From NCBI GenBank assembly GCA_026929865.2, contig CM049404.1, positions 6,378,501-6,442,500 of the forward strand: a stretch of 64,000 bases of DNA. Reading direction: 5' to 3'. Shown here piece after piece: positions 18,361 to 30,826 of this stretch; positions within the stretch are counted from its first letter, which is position 1; each line of letters begins with the position of its first letter. Below the pieces are notes generated by a model. It saw only the letters and a program-made list of their open reading frames with translations. It was not told where the DNA came from and searched no databases. The stretch comes from Hyperoplus lanceolatus. Lineage: Eukaryota > Chordata > Actinopteri > Uranoscopiformes > Ammodytidae. A program made the translations under genes and the position numbers.

Positions 18361-18589
18361 CCAAGTGAAGGTGCTGGATATTAGGATGGTATTCATCATC
18401 ACTCAAATCCTTCTCTATCTCTATCAAACACTGGTTAATGACAAATCAAATATGCTGCTGTGTTTGTCTTTGTGGCAACTATTTTTGTCTGTGTTTATGC
18501 TCCTTGTCTGTGCTTGTTACTGTTATCTGTGTCCATATGCTTCTTGTTTTATGTTTATGACACTACCAACCTGTTGTCTGGAATAATGG

Positions 18590-18751
18590 TTGTGTAATTT
18601 TACTTGTCTGTGCTTATGTGTTGTATTAGTGTAGCCTATTTTAAGTTTTTAACCTGCCAGGGACTACAGATGAAAATTGCCCTGTATGGCTAAATCTGTC
18701 ACATGTATATGTTGGACTCTGGTGCTAAAGTTTATTAATGTGCGCTGTCCC

Positions 18752-18784
<33 letters not shown>

Positions 18785-18785
18785 A
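18590..18785 (+). mobile_element. Retroposon 3' tail ending in poly(A)
   Basis: The segment contains CAGGGACTACAGATGAAAATT, followed by CTGTCACATGTATATG and TGCGCTGTCCC, and ends in a T-run followed by a poly(A) run. From memory this matches the 3' ends of fish LINEs and the SINEs that borrow their tails. No coding part is present. The clade is not resolved. Confidence 0.45.
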
Positions 18786-20867
18786 GTCTAAAGAATACAA
18801 ATAAAAAGTACAACATTTTCAAATTGGCTACTTAATTGTCTGCTTAAGACAGCATGTAAATTCAGCTACAACTACTGTGCACATTTAGACTATTGCATGG
18901 ATTGTAAAAAGCATAATGTTGTGATCATTAGCCGTCCACTCACAACACAGTACAACCCTCCCCCCCCGGTTCCTGGTAAGTCAGTATGAGGCTGCCATCG
19001 GTGAATGGAGTTATGTTGTGGAGCGTGTTTTGAAGTTTGCCATCATCGTGTTACGCTGTCACCAAAGACATGGGGTCACGTCATGTTTGAAATCTTTTAC
19101 ATCCCAGGATGGTGCAGAGTGGTATTCAAGGCGCCAGACAGGGGACCAGATCCAAACCTCCTGTCCCATCACCATACCACTGCTGTCCGCATTGATAACA
19201 GGAATGAAATTACAGAGCAAACCACTTGAGTGCAGGCAAAGAGTTCTTACTATTCTTTTGCCAAATATTTTGAGATCAATTTTTTTCAGAAGATACAGTT
19301 TAGTGTCGAGTTCAGGGATGTCAAGTGAGAGGAGAACGTTATCTTCCAAACATTAATACCAGAGAGGCATTCAAAATGTTAATGTGTTTTGACATGCGGT
19401 GAAAATCAAGCCATTGCTATCGATGGCAAAAACAAACCGGAGGGAATATTAACTCCAAATGATGATCGTTCCTGCCGTGACATCATGGAAAGATCGTCGG
19501 GAGCAATGAGTCCAATGTTTCCAAAAGATTTTTGTATTTTCTGCTGAATAGGTAGACCATGTGCCTAAGGCATGATATCTCTTGAGACAATCAGTGATAA
19601 GATATTGAGCTCTCCTAAAAGAACACTTTTGACAGTTCAGTTGGTTGCTATCTTACATAGAATCGCACCAAAAGATTCATATCAGTTTTAGCTCTGTGCA
19701 TGCAGCATGGAGAGAGGGTCTGGGACATTGCAAACTCAAAGGGTTGTAAGCAAGAGCTAACAACTCAGCTCTATCAACGGCTGAAAAGTACACCGTGCAT
19801 CAACACCAAATATGGTTTTATTTCTGTGGTGTAGCAATAGATAAGACATGGTGGTTTATGTTCTGCTTCAAATGTCAACAAGACTATGTCCAGAATTCAT
19901 TGATGATTTTAGCATCTAGCCTATAACACAAGTGTATTTGTGATTCTGAATTTAAAAAAAAAAAAAACATGATTGAGGACAACCCTAGATGGAAGATGGT
20001 GCCTCGATAGACATTATACTATTTATTTTGATCTGGAGGAGAGACTACTAACCAGAGACCCTTATAATACCAGGGTTTCAATGTGTTGTCTCTTCCTTTG
20101 TCCTATAGTCACCTTAGGGAGATGATATTGTGAAAATATCAGCAAACACGTCTTTCTGCCTGCTGATGCAGTGGTGATGACATCAATAAGATGTAATCGG
20201 TACAGCCATTAAGTTGTAGAACATACAACTAGAACAATAAGCTTGGAATAAGCTAAGACAGTCCAAGTGGCACAACTTTGGAGTTGAGTGGGAATTATCA
20301 GTCACCCCTCGCACATTACATAAATTGAACTAAGCGTTAGTGCATGTTAATACGGTGAATGATACAAAAAAGACCTACGCTTAAAATATCAAAATATATC
20401 TTAAAGTATTTTACTTAAATCTATTTCACCTGAACTTGAGGATGACATTTGTTTTACTCCGACTGCAAGTAGAATAGTGAGTATTTTGAACCATGAATTC
20501 CTAGCAAAAGGCATATCTCAAACAACTGTTATGAACCATAGTGGAATAGGACATGCGGCTGAATGACAGATCACATTTAGAATCAAAGTGTATTATTGAA
20601 CATTTTAGCCCTGTGGGAAACTACATTAACATTCCATACTTTCCAAAAGTGACACTTTTAGCGTTGAGGATATCTGACAGCTGTTGTGAACACTGGCCAT
20701 GCCATTAATGTGAGGTAGTGACTTCACTCTTTCTACACTTACACAAATTGCCAGTACATGACGTTTTAGTCATTTGGCTAGTTTACACAAAGACACTTTG
20801 TTTTTATGTAGGCTTTTATGTGACGTGTGTTTGTACTTGGTGTGCGATAGTGGTTTCACTCATTATT
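18786..20867. other. Unassigned intergenic sequence
   Basis: Overlapping frames of 74-112 codons at about 19005-19356 occur on both strands. None has a recognisable motif, and overlap on both strands argues against coding. Nothing else was seen. Confidence 0.4.
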
Positions 20868-21386
20868 ATTTTTTTTTTTTTAGATATTTTTTTGGCATTT
20901 TTATGCTTTATTGACAGTGCAGTGTCAATAAAGTATTGGGGCGGCAGTGGCGACGTGGGTAGGGAGTTCGCCTCTGGTGTGCAGGGTCAGAGGGTTCGAT
21001 CCCCCGTCTCCCCGCATGTCGAAGTGTCCCTGGACAAGACACTGAACCCCGAATTGCTCCCGATAGTTAGCTTAGTTAGCTTAGCACCCTAGTGCTAAGC
21101 CTACCCTGCGTGGTAGCTGCTGCTATCGGTGTATGAATGTGTGTGTGTGACTGGGTGAATGTGTACAAAAACAATGTAAAGCACTTTGGGTCTGTGATAA
21201 ACGGAGATATAGCGCTATACAAGTCCATTTACCATTTTTGTGCAGAGAGACAGAGGTGAAATGGGGCAGAGAGAGGAGTGACATGCAGAGAACGACCGAG
21301 GGTGGGAATCAAACCCGGGGCTGCTGCTGGGCCCGGCCCGGGAGGGGGACGCCTTACCAACTGAGCGAAAGGCGCCCCCGGTTTCA
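20868..21386 (-). mobile_element. tRNA-derived SINE, minus orientation, split by another SINE
   Basis: Read on the minus strand, the head at 21386 carries an A-box-like TTGGTAAGGCG and a B box GGGTTTGATTCCC (21304-21316). The body includes GTTCTCTGCATGTCACTCC. The tail (GCATAAAAATGCC...) is found on the far side of an inserted SINE, at about 20868-20920. GTGCAG flanks the insert on both sides, as a target duplication would. A relative in the other orientation is at 52285-52499. Confidence 0.7.
20938..21239 (+). mobile_element. tRNA-derived SINE, plus orientation, inserted in another SINE
   Basis: The head has an A box TGGGTAGGGAG (20956-20966) and a B box GGTTCGATCCC (20993-21003), the internal Pol III promoter of tRNA-derived SINEs. 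The body contains GTCCCTGGACAAGACACTG. The tail ends with GCACTTTGGG and GCGCTATACAAGTCCATTTACC, typical of a fish SINE family. A 48-residue GC-rich frame inside it is not coding. Confidence 0.8.
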
Positions 21387-21597
21387 CTGATTCTGCAAAA
21401 GCGAAAAGCTTCACCCCACCTCTCATTGAAATCAAGCCATGTAAAGGCACTCGGTGTGAGCACCTGCTGTGGAAAAACAGATTTATTAATCACCAGTAAT
21501 CATTCTGGGTATAGGGTTCTTGGGCGTGAGAAACTGCATCTTTACAGTCCAACTTTCAGTGACAGATGGTTCATCTTGTACCAGGGTAGTCTCACTC

Positions 21598-21619
21598 GCT
21601 CTCTCTCGCTCCCTCTCTA

Positions 21620-21656
<37 letters not shown>

Positions 21657-21668
21657 AACACACACGCA
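21598..21668. repeat. (CT)n followed by (CA)n
   Basis: A compound low-complexity tract of about 70 bp. Confidence 0.85.
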
Positions 21669-22009
21669 CACATACCCACGCATAAATGTACACAAGACAT
21701 AATCAACATCCACACATTTGTATCATTCAATACACAGCTTTCACATACCAAAATAAGTCTTATTTTTTGAAGTTCTGAAGGTTCAAAATTATCACCCCAG
21801 CCAGAATGATAATCCACATAAGTATCGGTTACTTATTGTCATTTTGTACTGGTAATCCCTAAAGTAGGATTTAGCATCAATAATTACAAAATTAGGCTTT
21901 AAACATGGTTTATAAGCCACTTTAATATAGTTGTAAATTGTGTATAACTGTGTAATTCTCTCCACTGTTTGAGAGTATTTAGGTCACTGTCTTTCTATGG
22001 TTTGTTTTG

Positions 22010-22587
22010 TGGGACACAAATCCGTTTGGTGTGTTCGGTGACGTCGGCCATCGTAGATGTCGTTGGGCTTCTTTTAAGCCGATTGAACATGTCGGCTAGT
22101 CTTTCAGTCAGAGCAATTTGATTGGTGGAGGGCCAGCGAATCAGTGAAGCCCAGAAGTGAGGCGGGTAGCACAAACGGCTAACAACAGTATTGCATCGCT
22201 AGCCATTGTTTTAATGTGTTTGTTTGGTTCGTTCAGCGAGTACTCACATGCATCAACCCTTGTTGACTGCTCGACACCATGCTCGACACTCTCTGCTATA
22301 AATGGTGCTCTTTATGGTCCATAAATATAAATACAAATTTATATCTATGTTTATGGACTAGACAGCTGTCCCATAATTTCCGTCTTCTGTATTTTTTTGG
22401 GCCACAATACAGATTAGCGCCACCTGCTATTATGGAGACATTACGTCCCGCTCAAGCGCAGAGTGTATGGAAAGTCAGTAGTCGGCTCGGTGTGTTCTTG
22501 GCACTTTTTTGGCCGCAACGGGCAGACTGGAGCTGCCTGAAACCGCAGACTCCATTTTCGGGTAGTCGGACCGGTGTGTCCTGGCCT
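22010..22587. mobile_element. Probable DNA transposon remnant, right end Harbinger-like
   Basis: The right end reads GGACCGGTGTGTCCTGGCC followed by TTA. The left side carries related GGGACACA and TCCG motifs near 22010-22025. A GG start plus a TWA trinucleotide fits PIF/Harbinger, but no matching left target copy is visible. Embedded motifs include GTCGGCC and TAGCGCCACCTGCTAT. Confidence 0.35.
22415..22430 (-). promoter_or_regulatory. CTCF-like motif
   Basis: On the minus strand this reads ATAGCAGGTGGCGCTA, matching 14 of the 16 positions of the CTCF core consensus. It lies in a probable transposon remnant. Confidence 0.4.
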
Positions 22588-22999
22588 TAAGAATATTCAG
22601 TGGGTTGTGGATGCTGGAAAGGGATGTGTTTATATTCTGTTGTGTGTTGAATAACCCGGAAATGCCACTGGGGGTGGTACCAAGACTGAGCTTGACTCAC
22701 TTGTTAGACAGGACGTTTTCAATGTCTTATTAAACCTATTTACAGCCTGGTCCACAAAACCATTTTAGTCTGTATGTTTAGGTCATATCTCCATGACAAC
22801 GCTGAGGGGGGTGAATTTGTTTGGACCGCTAGTTTTTATTCTTTTGGAGGTTAAAACGTTAAACGTCAGCTATCTTCCTCCCCCCGACGTGAGGCGGAGT
22901 AAAAATCTCACAAGATGGCGATGCGCACAAACCAGGATTATTGGATGCTGTGTGAAAAAATAGCCCTATGCTACATCCATATTATTTACTATCTATGGT

Positions 23000-23800
23000 G
23001 TTGAGTCATACCTCCTTCAGCTCCACAAAACACTTGATGAGCCTACTACCAATCCCCCTCTAGGATCCATGCAAGATTTAAAAGCTGGTCCGTTGTTCCA
23101 CAGCCAAGACGGAATCTTCATTGTTCCTCTTCAATCTAAGGTTTGACTATCGGCCAAACCCTCCTTTCCAGCACCTAGGAGTAGACTTTACCAGGGAGGC
23201 TGAATAGTGTGATACCTCTGTTCTACTTTTTTGAACAGTGGAATCACCACCCCGGTCTGCCACTACTTCGGCACTGTGCCTGACTTCCACACAATGTTGA
23301 AGAAATGTGTCATCCAAGACAGCCCCTCCACGCCCATTGCTTTCACCATTTCTGGACGGATCTCATCAACCCCTGGTGCCACTGTGGAGTTGTTTGACTA
23401 CTTCAGTGACTTCCACCAGGGAAATTGACAATGATCCCCCATCAGCCTCAAGCTCTAGCTCGAACATAGAAGGTTTGTTACGGATACAGAAGTTCCTCAA
23501 AGTGCTCCTTCCACCTGCAGATTACCTCCGTTGAGGTCAACATCCTTACTGTACAAAGCTTGGATGGTTCATCATTTCCCTCTAATGAGGTGCTGGACAG
23601 AAACACTTTGGTGCCGACCGAAAGTCCTTCTCCATGGCTTTCCCAAACTTCACCCACTGCTTTGCCTCTGACACAGCAGAGGCTGCAGCACTTCGGGCCT
23701 TTGGGTACCTTGCTACTGCCTCTGGAGTCCCTCGGGATAACACATACCGGAAGCACGCCTTCTTCACTCCATGGATTTCCACCACCACCAATCTCATCTG
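23000..23800 (-). pseudogene. Degenerate non-LTR retrotransposon reverse-transcriptase fragment
   Basis: Minus-strand pieces in several frames follow the expected LINE order: KAMEKDFRSAPKCF and SSTEVICRWKEHFEELLYP-like linker pieces, then DEIRPEMVKAMGVEGLSW, then WQTGVVIPLFKK, then RGITLFSLPGKVYS with LERRVWPIV, then CFVELKEV. This is the fingers/palm start of a LINE reverse transcriptase. It is broken by frameshifts and in-frame stops (TAG just before WQTGVV). The clade (RTE- or Rex-like) is not certain, and no endonuclease or 3' tail is seen. Confidence 0.8.
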
Positions 23801-26800
23801 TATGTGACGTTAGACTTCCTGCAAATAAATCCTTGCATCTTCTCAGCTTGTCTGTGTTTGGATCCTTCCTCTGCTGACTTCACCATAGCAAATGTTATAT
23901 AAATAAGGTTTATCATTATTATTATAACAGCATCTAAGCATCAAAGGCCTGTTTCAGGAAATGGGTTCAGCTAAACCAGAGTCGGTAAACCTTACCTGCT
24001 CGCTGGCCGTTTTTCTTCAACCAACTCTGAGTTTACTGTCATTTTCGGATGAAGCTGTGACTGAAGAAAGTGTCAAAACAGTGTGTCCTTTTATTAAAGA
24101 AAAGATTGAAGCGAAAACACTCAACAGAAATCTCCATCAGGATTTTTTTAATTCAGAATTAATCATTTGTGTTGCATTTCATTATTTTTTTTGTCAACAA
24201 TCTTTTCTTACATTGGTGACACTGAGCCGATTTCTGTCAGGCTTAAATGTTCACTTTAGTTTGGTCCAAAGTCACAGACAAAACTCATCAAGTTATATAT
24301 AGGCATGTTGGCTATATTAAGAAATTAGGTAATGTAAGAATCTAAAATTTGATCACTAGTATTTTCCCCAGGCAGTCAGCAGGGCTGCAGGGGACGAAAA
24401 CACAAAGTACCAAACAGTCAAAGCATCTCTAAAATACAGTTTTGTCATATGTAAATAAAAAGAAAGTCATTAAAATGGGTAATCAGAGGCCCCTGAGCAG
24501 TGACATGTGTAATGTACTACAGAATACCTGTGATGAAATGTTTATGCACTCTGATGGTCAAACAAGGGGAGGGGGTCAGTGGGCCTTAATATAGAAAGGT
24601 TTGTAGATGGGCGAGAGAAGGAATGGGGCTTCCAGCAGTCCTAGTGTTGATAGAGTGGGTGAAGACAGGCTGCCGAGATATGGTTTCAGATTGACATGCC
24701 CCCCTCATGGTTAGAGCTTTCGGCCTCAGAGTTTTACCTCTGAACTTGATTTTAACACTATACAGTTCAATATTTTCCAGTTGAATCAGCTTATAGAGTA
24801 TCATATGGGTATCCTTCATACCCTATTCTTGTTTTTATTCTTCATTGACTAACTAGGTACCAAACCAATATGACAATCTCTCACTTCTCTCTGCGCAATG
24901 GAAAGGTTTTAACCTTAGGTTTATAGGAGTGTTTCTAGCTGCTTCAAGACTTTGTCTCTTGTACCTGGCATGGGCTTATTTCATTATTTTGAGACCTTTA
25001 TTTAAAACTACTCTTTCAAACCTATAAATTAATAAAAATAAATAGTAAGAAATTAGAGATTTAAAAAACCCTGCCCTTGTTGGAACCCTTTAGATAAAGT
25101 GCTCTGCCTGATGGATGTGTGCCCATTGCCCTGTGAGACCTTTAAGAGACCTGTCCTCTCTCTGATGATGTATAGAGAGACAGTAATAGGATGATGAGAT
25201 TCTGGGACAACTGCTAAAATTATAGACGCAACTCAGTTTGAATGTAATCAGATGACATTTGCGACCCCCGTACTTATCCTTTAGCGCCAGCCTCGGGCTG
25301 ATATTTGTACTTCTAAATAAAAGGTCGGACACTATTGGAAGGACTGTCTGTCTGTCTGTCTGTCTATCAATCTATATATATATATATTTATTCATATGTT
25401 TATAAAACGACTGTTTTCCTGAAAGCAGATATCACGGTGAGTGATAGGTTTGCCATGGAAATTACTTTATTAATTGAGTGTTCCTGTGAGAGTTTTATCC
25501 AATTGATCCATCAATGCCAATATCAAAAACCTCTAGGAAGACACACAAGACAAGCACCAATCACAGTTCAAGCATAGCCTTAGATACAGTATAAGGCTAC
25601 ATATTTTGAGGAAGTCGTAACCCAAGAGCCTATGCATGGAACTAAACCAAGAAGTATCAACTAAGCTTTCTAACTTTTCTTCTGATGCTTGGAAATTAAA
25701 TGGCTCTTTGATGCTGTATATAACTTCTCAACTTCTGGGTCAAAACATCTCAGAACCCTGACTGGGATCAAAGACAAATTGAGCAGTGATAGCCTCACAG
25801 GTGGCTGGAAGGAGAGAAACAGATATGATGATTTGTAGGTTATGGCCATGGTGGGTTTACAGGAGTTATGTTTAGGATGCACGTTTTATGACACCATCGC
25901 GTTCCTTGCCAAGGCACATTTCAAACAATGGTATGAAGAGCGACGACCCAGGGAGTCACACGCTGCGGTCAGGTTACAGTGTTTGGACTCTCTCTTTCTC
26001 TTTTCCCTGTCCTCACCTTCCGACTTCATTCCATCCGATGAATCCAAAACTGCACCCACACCATGCTGTTCTCCCAGGGCCTATACAGCAGGGCCCCGTG
26101 CCTGGTGTTAATTGAGATAATTGTGTGGTATGAGCCTGAGCCACCACTATGTCTGTCTAGTTATTCCTATCCTGGGGTAACAGGGTGGCACACAGATTCC
26201 ACAGAGATTTTTGAAAAGGGGGGAGCAGAGCATTGGAAATCCAGGCACAGCACAGTGGCTAATAATCCTCTACGAGGACTTCCAAGTTGCTGGATACGGC
26301 ATGTTGTGTTTTGTCAACAACTACTGTTATAGTAGGAGTAGTGTCTTGTGGGTGGATCTCTAAGAATAGCTTGATTGCTACTTGATACGCTGTCAAGTTG
26401 GCCCGCTGGTGTGGCAATACTCAGAGGAAATGTGCCAATATAAGCAAAGGTCTCTAGTGGGGATTGAATCTTGGATCACAAATGTCCAATGAATAAAATT
26501 AAATTATGAAACCATTTGAAACTGCATTGAAAAGAATCTCACAATTTTATTTTTTTATGAAACCCTGTGAAAACATGAGCTTGAAGGTTGTTGACATTTG
26601 AAACATCAGTCATATAAATCACTCTCGACTTACTTGCTGGAAACCATATACACAGACGGCCTATGTCAGTGGAAGGCGTTTGCTCAGTTGTCAGGAACTG
26701 TAATGTTCACACATGCCATTATTATAATAACTTTTAGCAGCCCTCATAGCCTATTCATAAAACTGTATATGACCTTGCACAGCTAAATAAAGCAAAGCGT

Positions 26801-26948
26801 GTTAATCAACAGGTTGTGTCTTTATTTAAATGTTTTTATTTTTAGTTGGACACATTTCTCTCAATAATTAAAAAATTCATCCACTATATATTTGGAATAT
26901 TCATGGAAGAATAATTCATGCAAACAATATTCAAGGGTCCCGTCAGAA
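23801..26948. other. Intergenic stretch, no gene recognised
   Basis: An AATAAGG/TTATTATTAT tail-like run lies near 23900-23930. A 113-codon frame at 23961-24302 starts near AAAGGCCTGTTTCAGGAAA, which recalls the start of Harbinger-type MITEs. A second end was not found, so neither is called. Short CTGT and TA runs occur near 25345-25390. Confidence 0.35.
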
Positions 26949-27894
26949 GGGGAGACCGGGGATAGTAGGCACACTTTTTACTCTAGTGAGAATTGGTCAT
27001 CACCTAAACATCTTTCAATAGTCATTCTTACATTAAATTGAAGGTGTTGGCTTGAAATGTGTCACTTTCTCTAACTTATTGTAATAAAGAGGAAATTAAT
27101 CATCAAAGACACCCTTACACATTGTGACAACCAACCCCATCAAGGAGTCGGTTGTCACACACTATGGTGATGTTTGTCACGATGTTATCTTAATGGGAAT
27201 AATCTTAAAAAGAAGGCAAGAAAGCAGAACTAAATTTGAAAGTTTAATTGCATTGTCAAGTTGACAAATAGGCCTACATAACTTACTGTAGCCTTGGCAG
27301 CTGGTCTAGTTTGGGATGCACTGGGTTGTTTTGATTTTGTTGCCCTTTTTTCTTTTGCATGCTAGCTGCCTTTTCCTGCTCTATTCTTTCCTTCTCTGGG
27401 GTGTCAGTGAGGATACAGCTTGACAATGTATTTTGTTATTGGGTTCCTTTTCTGGCTGCAGCCTTTGGATAGCATGACAACCAACCCCACAAAAAATGTG
27501 ACGACCAACCCCAACATGAATTTCTTGCTAGCATCAAGGCCAACAACCATCTGACAACTAATTAGCTTGCTAACCACAATCTAAACTATAGTTTACCCTT
27601 CACACTTTGTATGGGTAACAAGTGTTTTGTTATAAACCCATTGTGTAAAAGCCTAGAAGAAAAATACTGAGGAGCTAAATATTTTCAATTTGACATGAAA
27701 AACACAAACAGTCCTCTCACCTCAAATTCAGCAGTCTAACTCCAAGGAAGACTATGTAGGTGACCTCTGATCCCAATTCTGGATATTTACATACCAAATT
27801 TCACAGACAGCGCCTTCTGGTTCCGAGATATAACAATTGTGACAACCAACCCGTGTGACAACCAACCCGTGTGACATATAACCCTGTTCTCCCC
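26949..27894. mobile_element. TA-flanked DNA element with repeated internal motif, copy 1
   Basis: The ends are GGGGAGACCGGGG at left and the reverse complement of GGGGAGAACAGGG at right, with TA after the right end. The body has no coding frame but carries the motif GTGACAACCAACCCC (or close variants) at 27124, 27475, 27498, 27839 and 27855, plus one inverted copy near 27150. The opposite-orientation copy at 58938-59830 shares end to end similarity. A TA target suggests Tc1/mariner-type mobilisation, but this is inference. Confidence 0.8.
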
Positions 27895-28119
27895 TATCAA
27901 TTACTTATTTTTGTATTATTCTATCAGTACAGGGTTTTCCCTCTGTTTCTTGAGTTTCTCACTCATTTAAAGCCTTGCAAAATTTAAAATAATCAGTAAT
28001 GCATAAGCCAATTGCACTGTATCTAGAAGTGCCGGTAATATTAGCAGGGCTATCACCATTGTTGCAGTTCGTAGCTGTCTGTTAATGTGAACTTTCTTTG
28101 TTGCTTTACCATCCATTAA

Positions 28120-29174
28120 GGCCCTGTTCTCACGGCAACACGAAACGGTGCAAACGCGGAAAGATTCCCGCGGTTGCACTATATCATGTACATGAAAACA
28201 GAAAACGCAGGCATGAAACCGCAAGTTTTTGAGATCTACTCCTAGGGAGGATTTTTTGGAAAACATAACGGTTTTGGTTTCTTGTAAACACCGAAACCAT
28301 TTTCCCTGATAACGCTGACGTCACGGCTCCACTTCACGTATGCATAGTCTATGACATTTGCTGTCAAAATACCCACACACGAGTTATAAAGTTAGAAGAC
28401 AACATAACATGCACGGTGTCTCCGCGGCACCATCACTGTGATCAGCGGTGTCGTGCAGGGCTCAAATATAACACTCGCCAATTTAGTCTATAGTCTATTA
28501 GTAAGTTATTGATACCATGCACCCGCCACGGCGCCACTTTGTCTGGGGAAAGAGTTGTGCTCTGCCGGTTTTTCTAGCAAAATAAACGTGTGTAGCTTCT
28601 ATATGCCAGGGACACGGCTCTCTCTACATTAAAAAACACTATCCATAGTTCGCAGCGGTTAAGTTACTGTTCAACAAAAGGAGCATTAAGGCTACGGCTT
28701 CACAATAAAAGCATGTCACTGGCTAAACATTAATAGCAATTTCACTGGACAAACGTGAGTTGACTTTTATTTTGAAGTACGCCTAACAGGAAAGTAGCCG
28801 CTCACAAAGCCCCTTCACTACCAGCATCTCTTCTATTTTCACGAGTTCAATGCGGTGAAATAAGAGGACAGAAAGCTTGTCATTTACAATACTTGTAACC
28901 CCAAGCTTACACCAACCACTTTATGAACGTTAGTGGCATTAATTTTCGGTTACAGTAAGGTTTTATGCATCAACTTGTACCGGAAATGCTATCTACTACT
29001 ACCTTGTACCGCCAACTGCTGGCATGGCATGCTTAGGCCTACTACAGCGATTTCGTCCCGTTTCCTCTGAAAACATGTGTCCAAGTGAAGATGTCAGATA
29101 AATTGTGTCTAAACGGGTTTTTTTTTAAACCAAAAACGGGAAAACTGTCACGTTTTCACCGTGAGAACAGGGCC
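28120..29174. mobile_element. PIF/Harbinger-type non-autonomous element
   Basis: The ends are inverted repeats GGCCCTGTTCTCACGG and CCGTGAGAACAGGGCC, perfect over 16 bases, flanked by TAA on both sides (28117-28119 and 29175-29177). A 3-bp TWA target and GG ends are the Harbinger hallmark. The element is 1055 bp and has no transposase frame. Confidence 0.88.
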
Positions 29175-29177
29175 TAA

Positions 29178-30539
29178 GTGTAATTGCAGACACACCTGTA
29201 GAAAACTGTGTGGATAACAGAGCTGTAAAGGTTAGTTAAGAGCTCCGTAACAGACGTTGACTGGACAGAAACCTTAATTGTCTTGATCGATCTTTCCGCA
29301 CAGGGAAATGCTGACATCTAGACTATTTCAGGCTGAATGAATGAAGGGAAATTAACTATGACTAATTTGACCTAATCACCTGTCCTGAACCAAATGAATT
29401 TATAGACCTTACATTTAGATTTAGATATTGTTCTGCTTCTAAAGTTCTCAGTGGTCAACTAAAAAGCTCCAGATCAATCATGTAAGAGGACCTTCAATTT
29501 AGATGTTTTGCAATTTTTTATAATCAACACGCGCCAATACACAGTCTTTCTTGTGCCTTTAAATATCAGCTCCGGATGAGAAAAACAATCTTTACTAAAG
29601 GATGATGGAAACCTTTTGGAAAAACTTTTGTATTCCTATGTGGATAACAACTATGACAACTTAAGAAGATAATTCTGCTGATGCAAACTGTGATAAGGTC
29701 AGACTCTCCAGAGTAAGAGCTTGTACCTTGAGTTGTGATTGTGTATGAGTCGCTGAAGATAATTTAGGATTCATCAATGCATGCACCTATTAAAAATAAA
29801 TAAATAGTCTGATTAAATAGTGTGGACGTTTTGTCCCAATGATCCCCCACCCCAATGAAACAAAAAGAAGACCTCTATTCATTGTCTGCTGCATACTAGC
29901 TTGTTCTGGAGGCGTGATCCATTTTAAGGTTGTAACTGCAATGGTTTGAACTTCTATGACTACAACACAATTGGCTATAGTAAATGAGTTGTTTTTATTA
30001 TGAATAAAGTATTAGTCCAATCTGTAAAATGCTGTCTAAATAAAATACTGAAGCTCACTGCTATCATATGACTGAAATGTTAGCTTGCAAATCTTCTCCA
30101 TCATCACCCAGTTTGATGGGGGAGATTCTGTTGTGTTAAATTTTATAAGCTCTGTCTAAGTTCTGCTTAAAGCATTGTAACTACATTAATCCACATCATT
30201 AAAGTTGTGGGAGTGAATTCATTGAATATTTACATTGAGGGGCCCTCTGGTTAATGAGGTCTGCTAATGGAATTTAAAGAGCACTAACCTATGTCATGAT
30301 GACACATGGGGTCGGCTTTGGAATTTACGGTCTTGGATAAGGCAATAATGCACTGTGTCCAAGCCAGACTTGCCCCACGGGGGTCAATCAAGCTTAACCT
30401 TATCTTAGGTAGATTCCTCCATTGTCTACACTCACTCATGGTTCTCACTCAACACAGGAAAAGCCAAAACACCCCCTCAGTCAAGTATGTTATTTATGTA
30501 ATTGTGTCATTTACATCTGTACATATCGCGTATACATAT
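29178..30539. other. Unassigned low-repeat stretch
   Basis: No coding frame or repeat ends. Parts (about 29880-30300) are AT-rich with homeodomain-like ATTA cores and lack repeats. They could be conserved non-coding DNA, but only alignment could tell. Confidence 0.35.
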
Positions 30540-30826
30540 TTCTATTATATTTAAAATGATTCTATTAGGCCTACATGTACAGTTTCCTATTTCACTATAG
30601 TGATTATTTTTTCTGTAATGCACTATATTCTATTTCATCTACATTTTATTTTATTTTGCGTCCTAAACTTGCTTTTTATCTACACTGTGTTCTTGCACTA
30701 CTGTTGTGTTTATTTGTGTTGGGTGTTATTCTCTCCACTTGTGTTTTTCCTCTTCTATATTGCATTGTTGAGAGGAGCCTCTGTTATTGTTGTGTATATG
30801 ACAAATAAATCTTGAATCTTGGCTCT
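30540..30826 (+). mobile_element. Probable LINE 3' tail
   Basis: T-rich sequence ending GACAAATAAATCTTGAATCTTGG, which resembles L2/CR1-like 3' ends with a short repeated tail (TTGAATCTTG). Open frames within it are just T-rich low complexity. Confidence 0.45.

Noticed and set aside
20956-21003. tRNA gene on the basis of A and B boxes
   Set aside because: The flanking body and tail are those of a SINE; no cloverleaf with an acceptor stem can be drawn. The same applies to the B boxes at 21304 and 52386.
23560-23877. 105-residue plus-strand frame
   Set aside because: It is antisense to the degenerate LINE reverse transcriptase.
27797-27815. CTCF-like AGCGCCTTCTGG motif in the TA-flanked element (also near 58998)
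   Set aside because: Key core positions of the CTCF consensus are missing.
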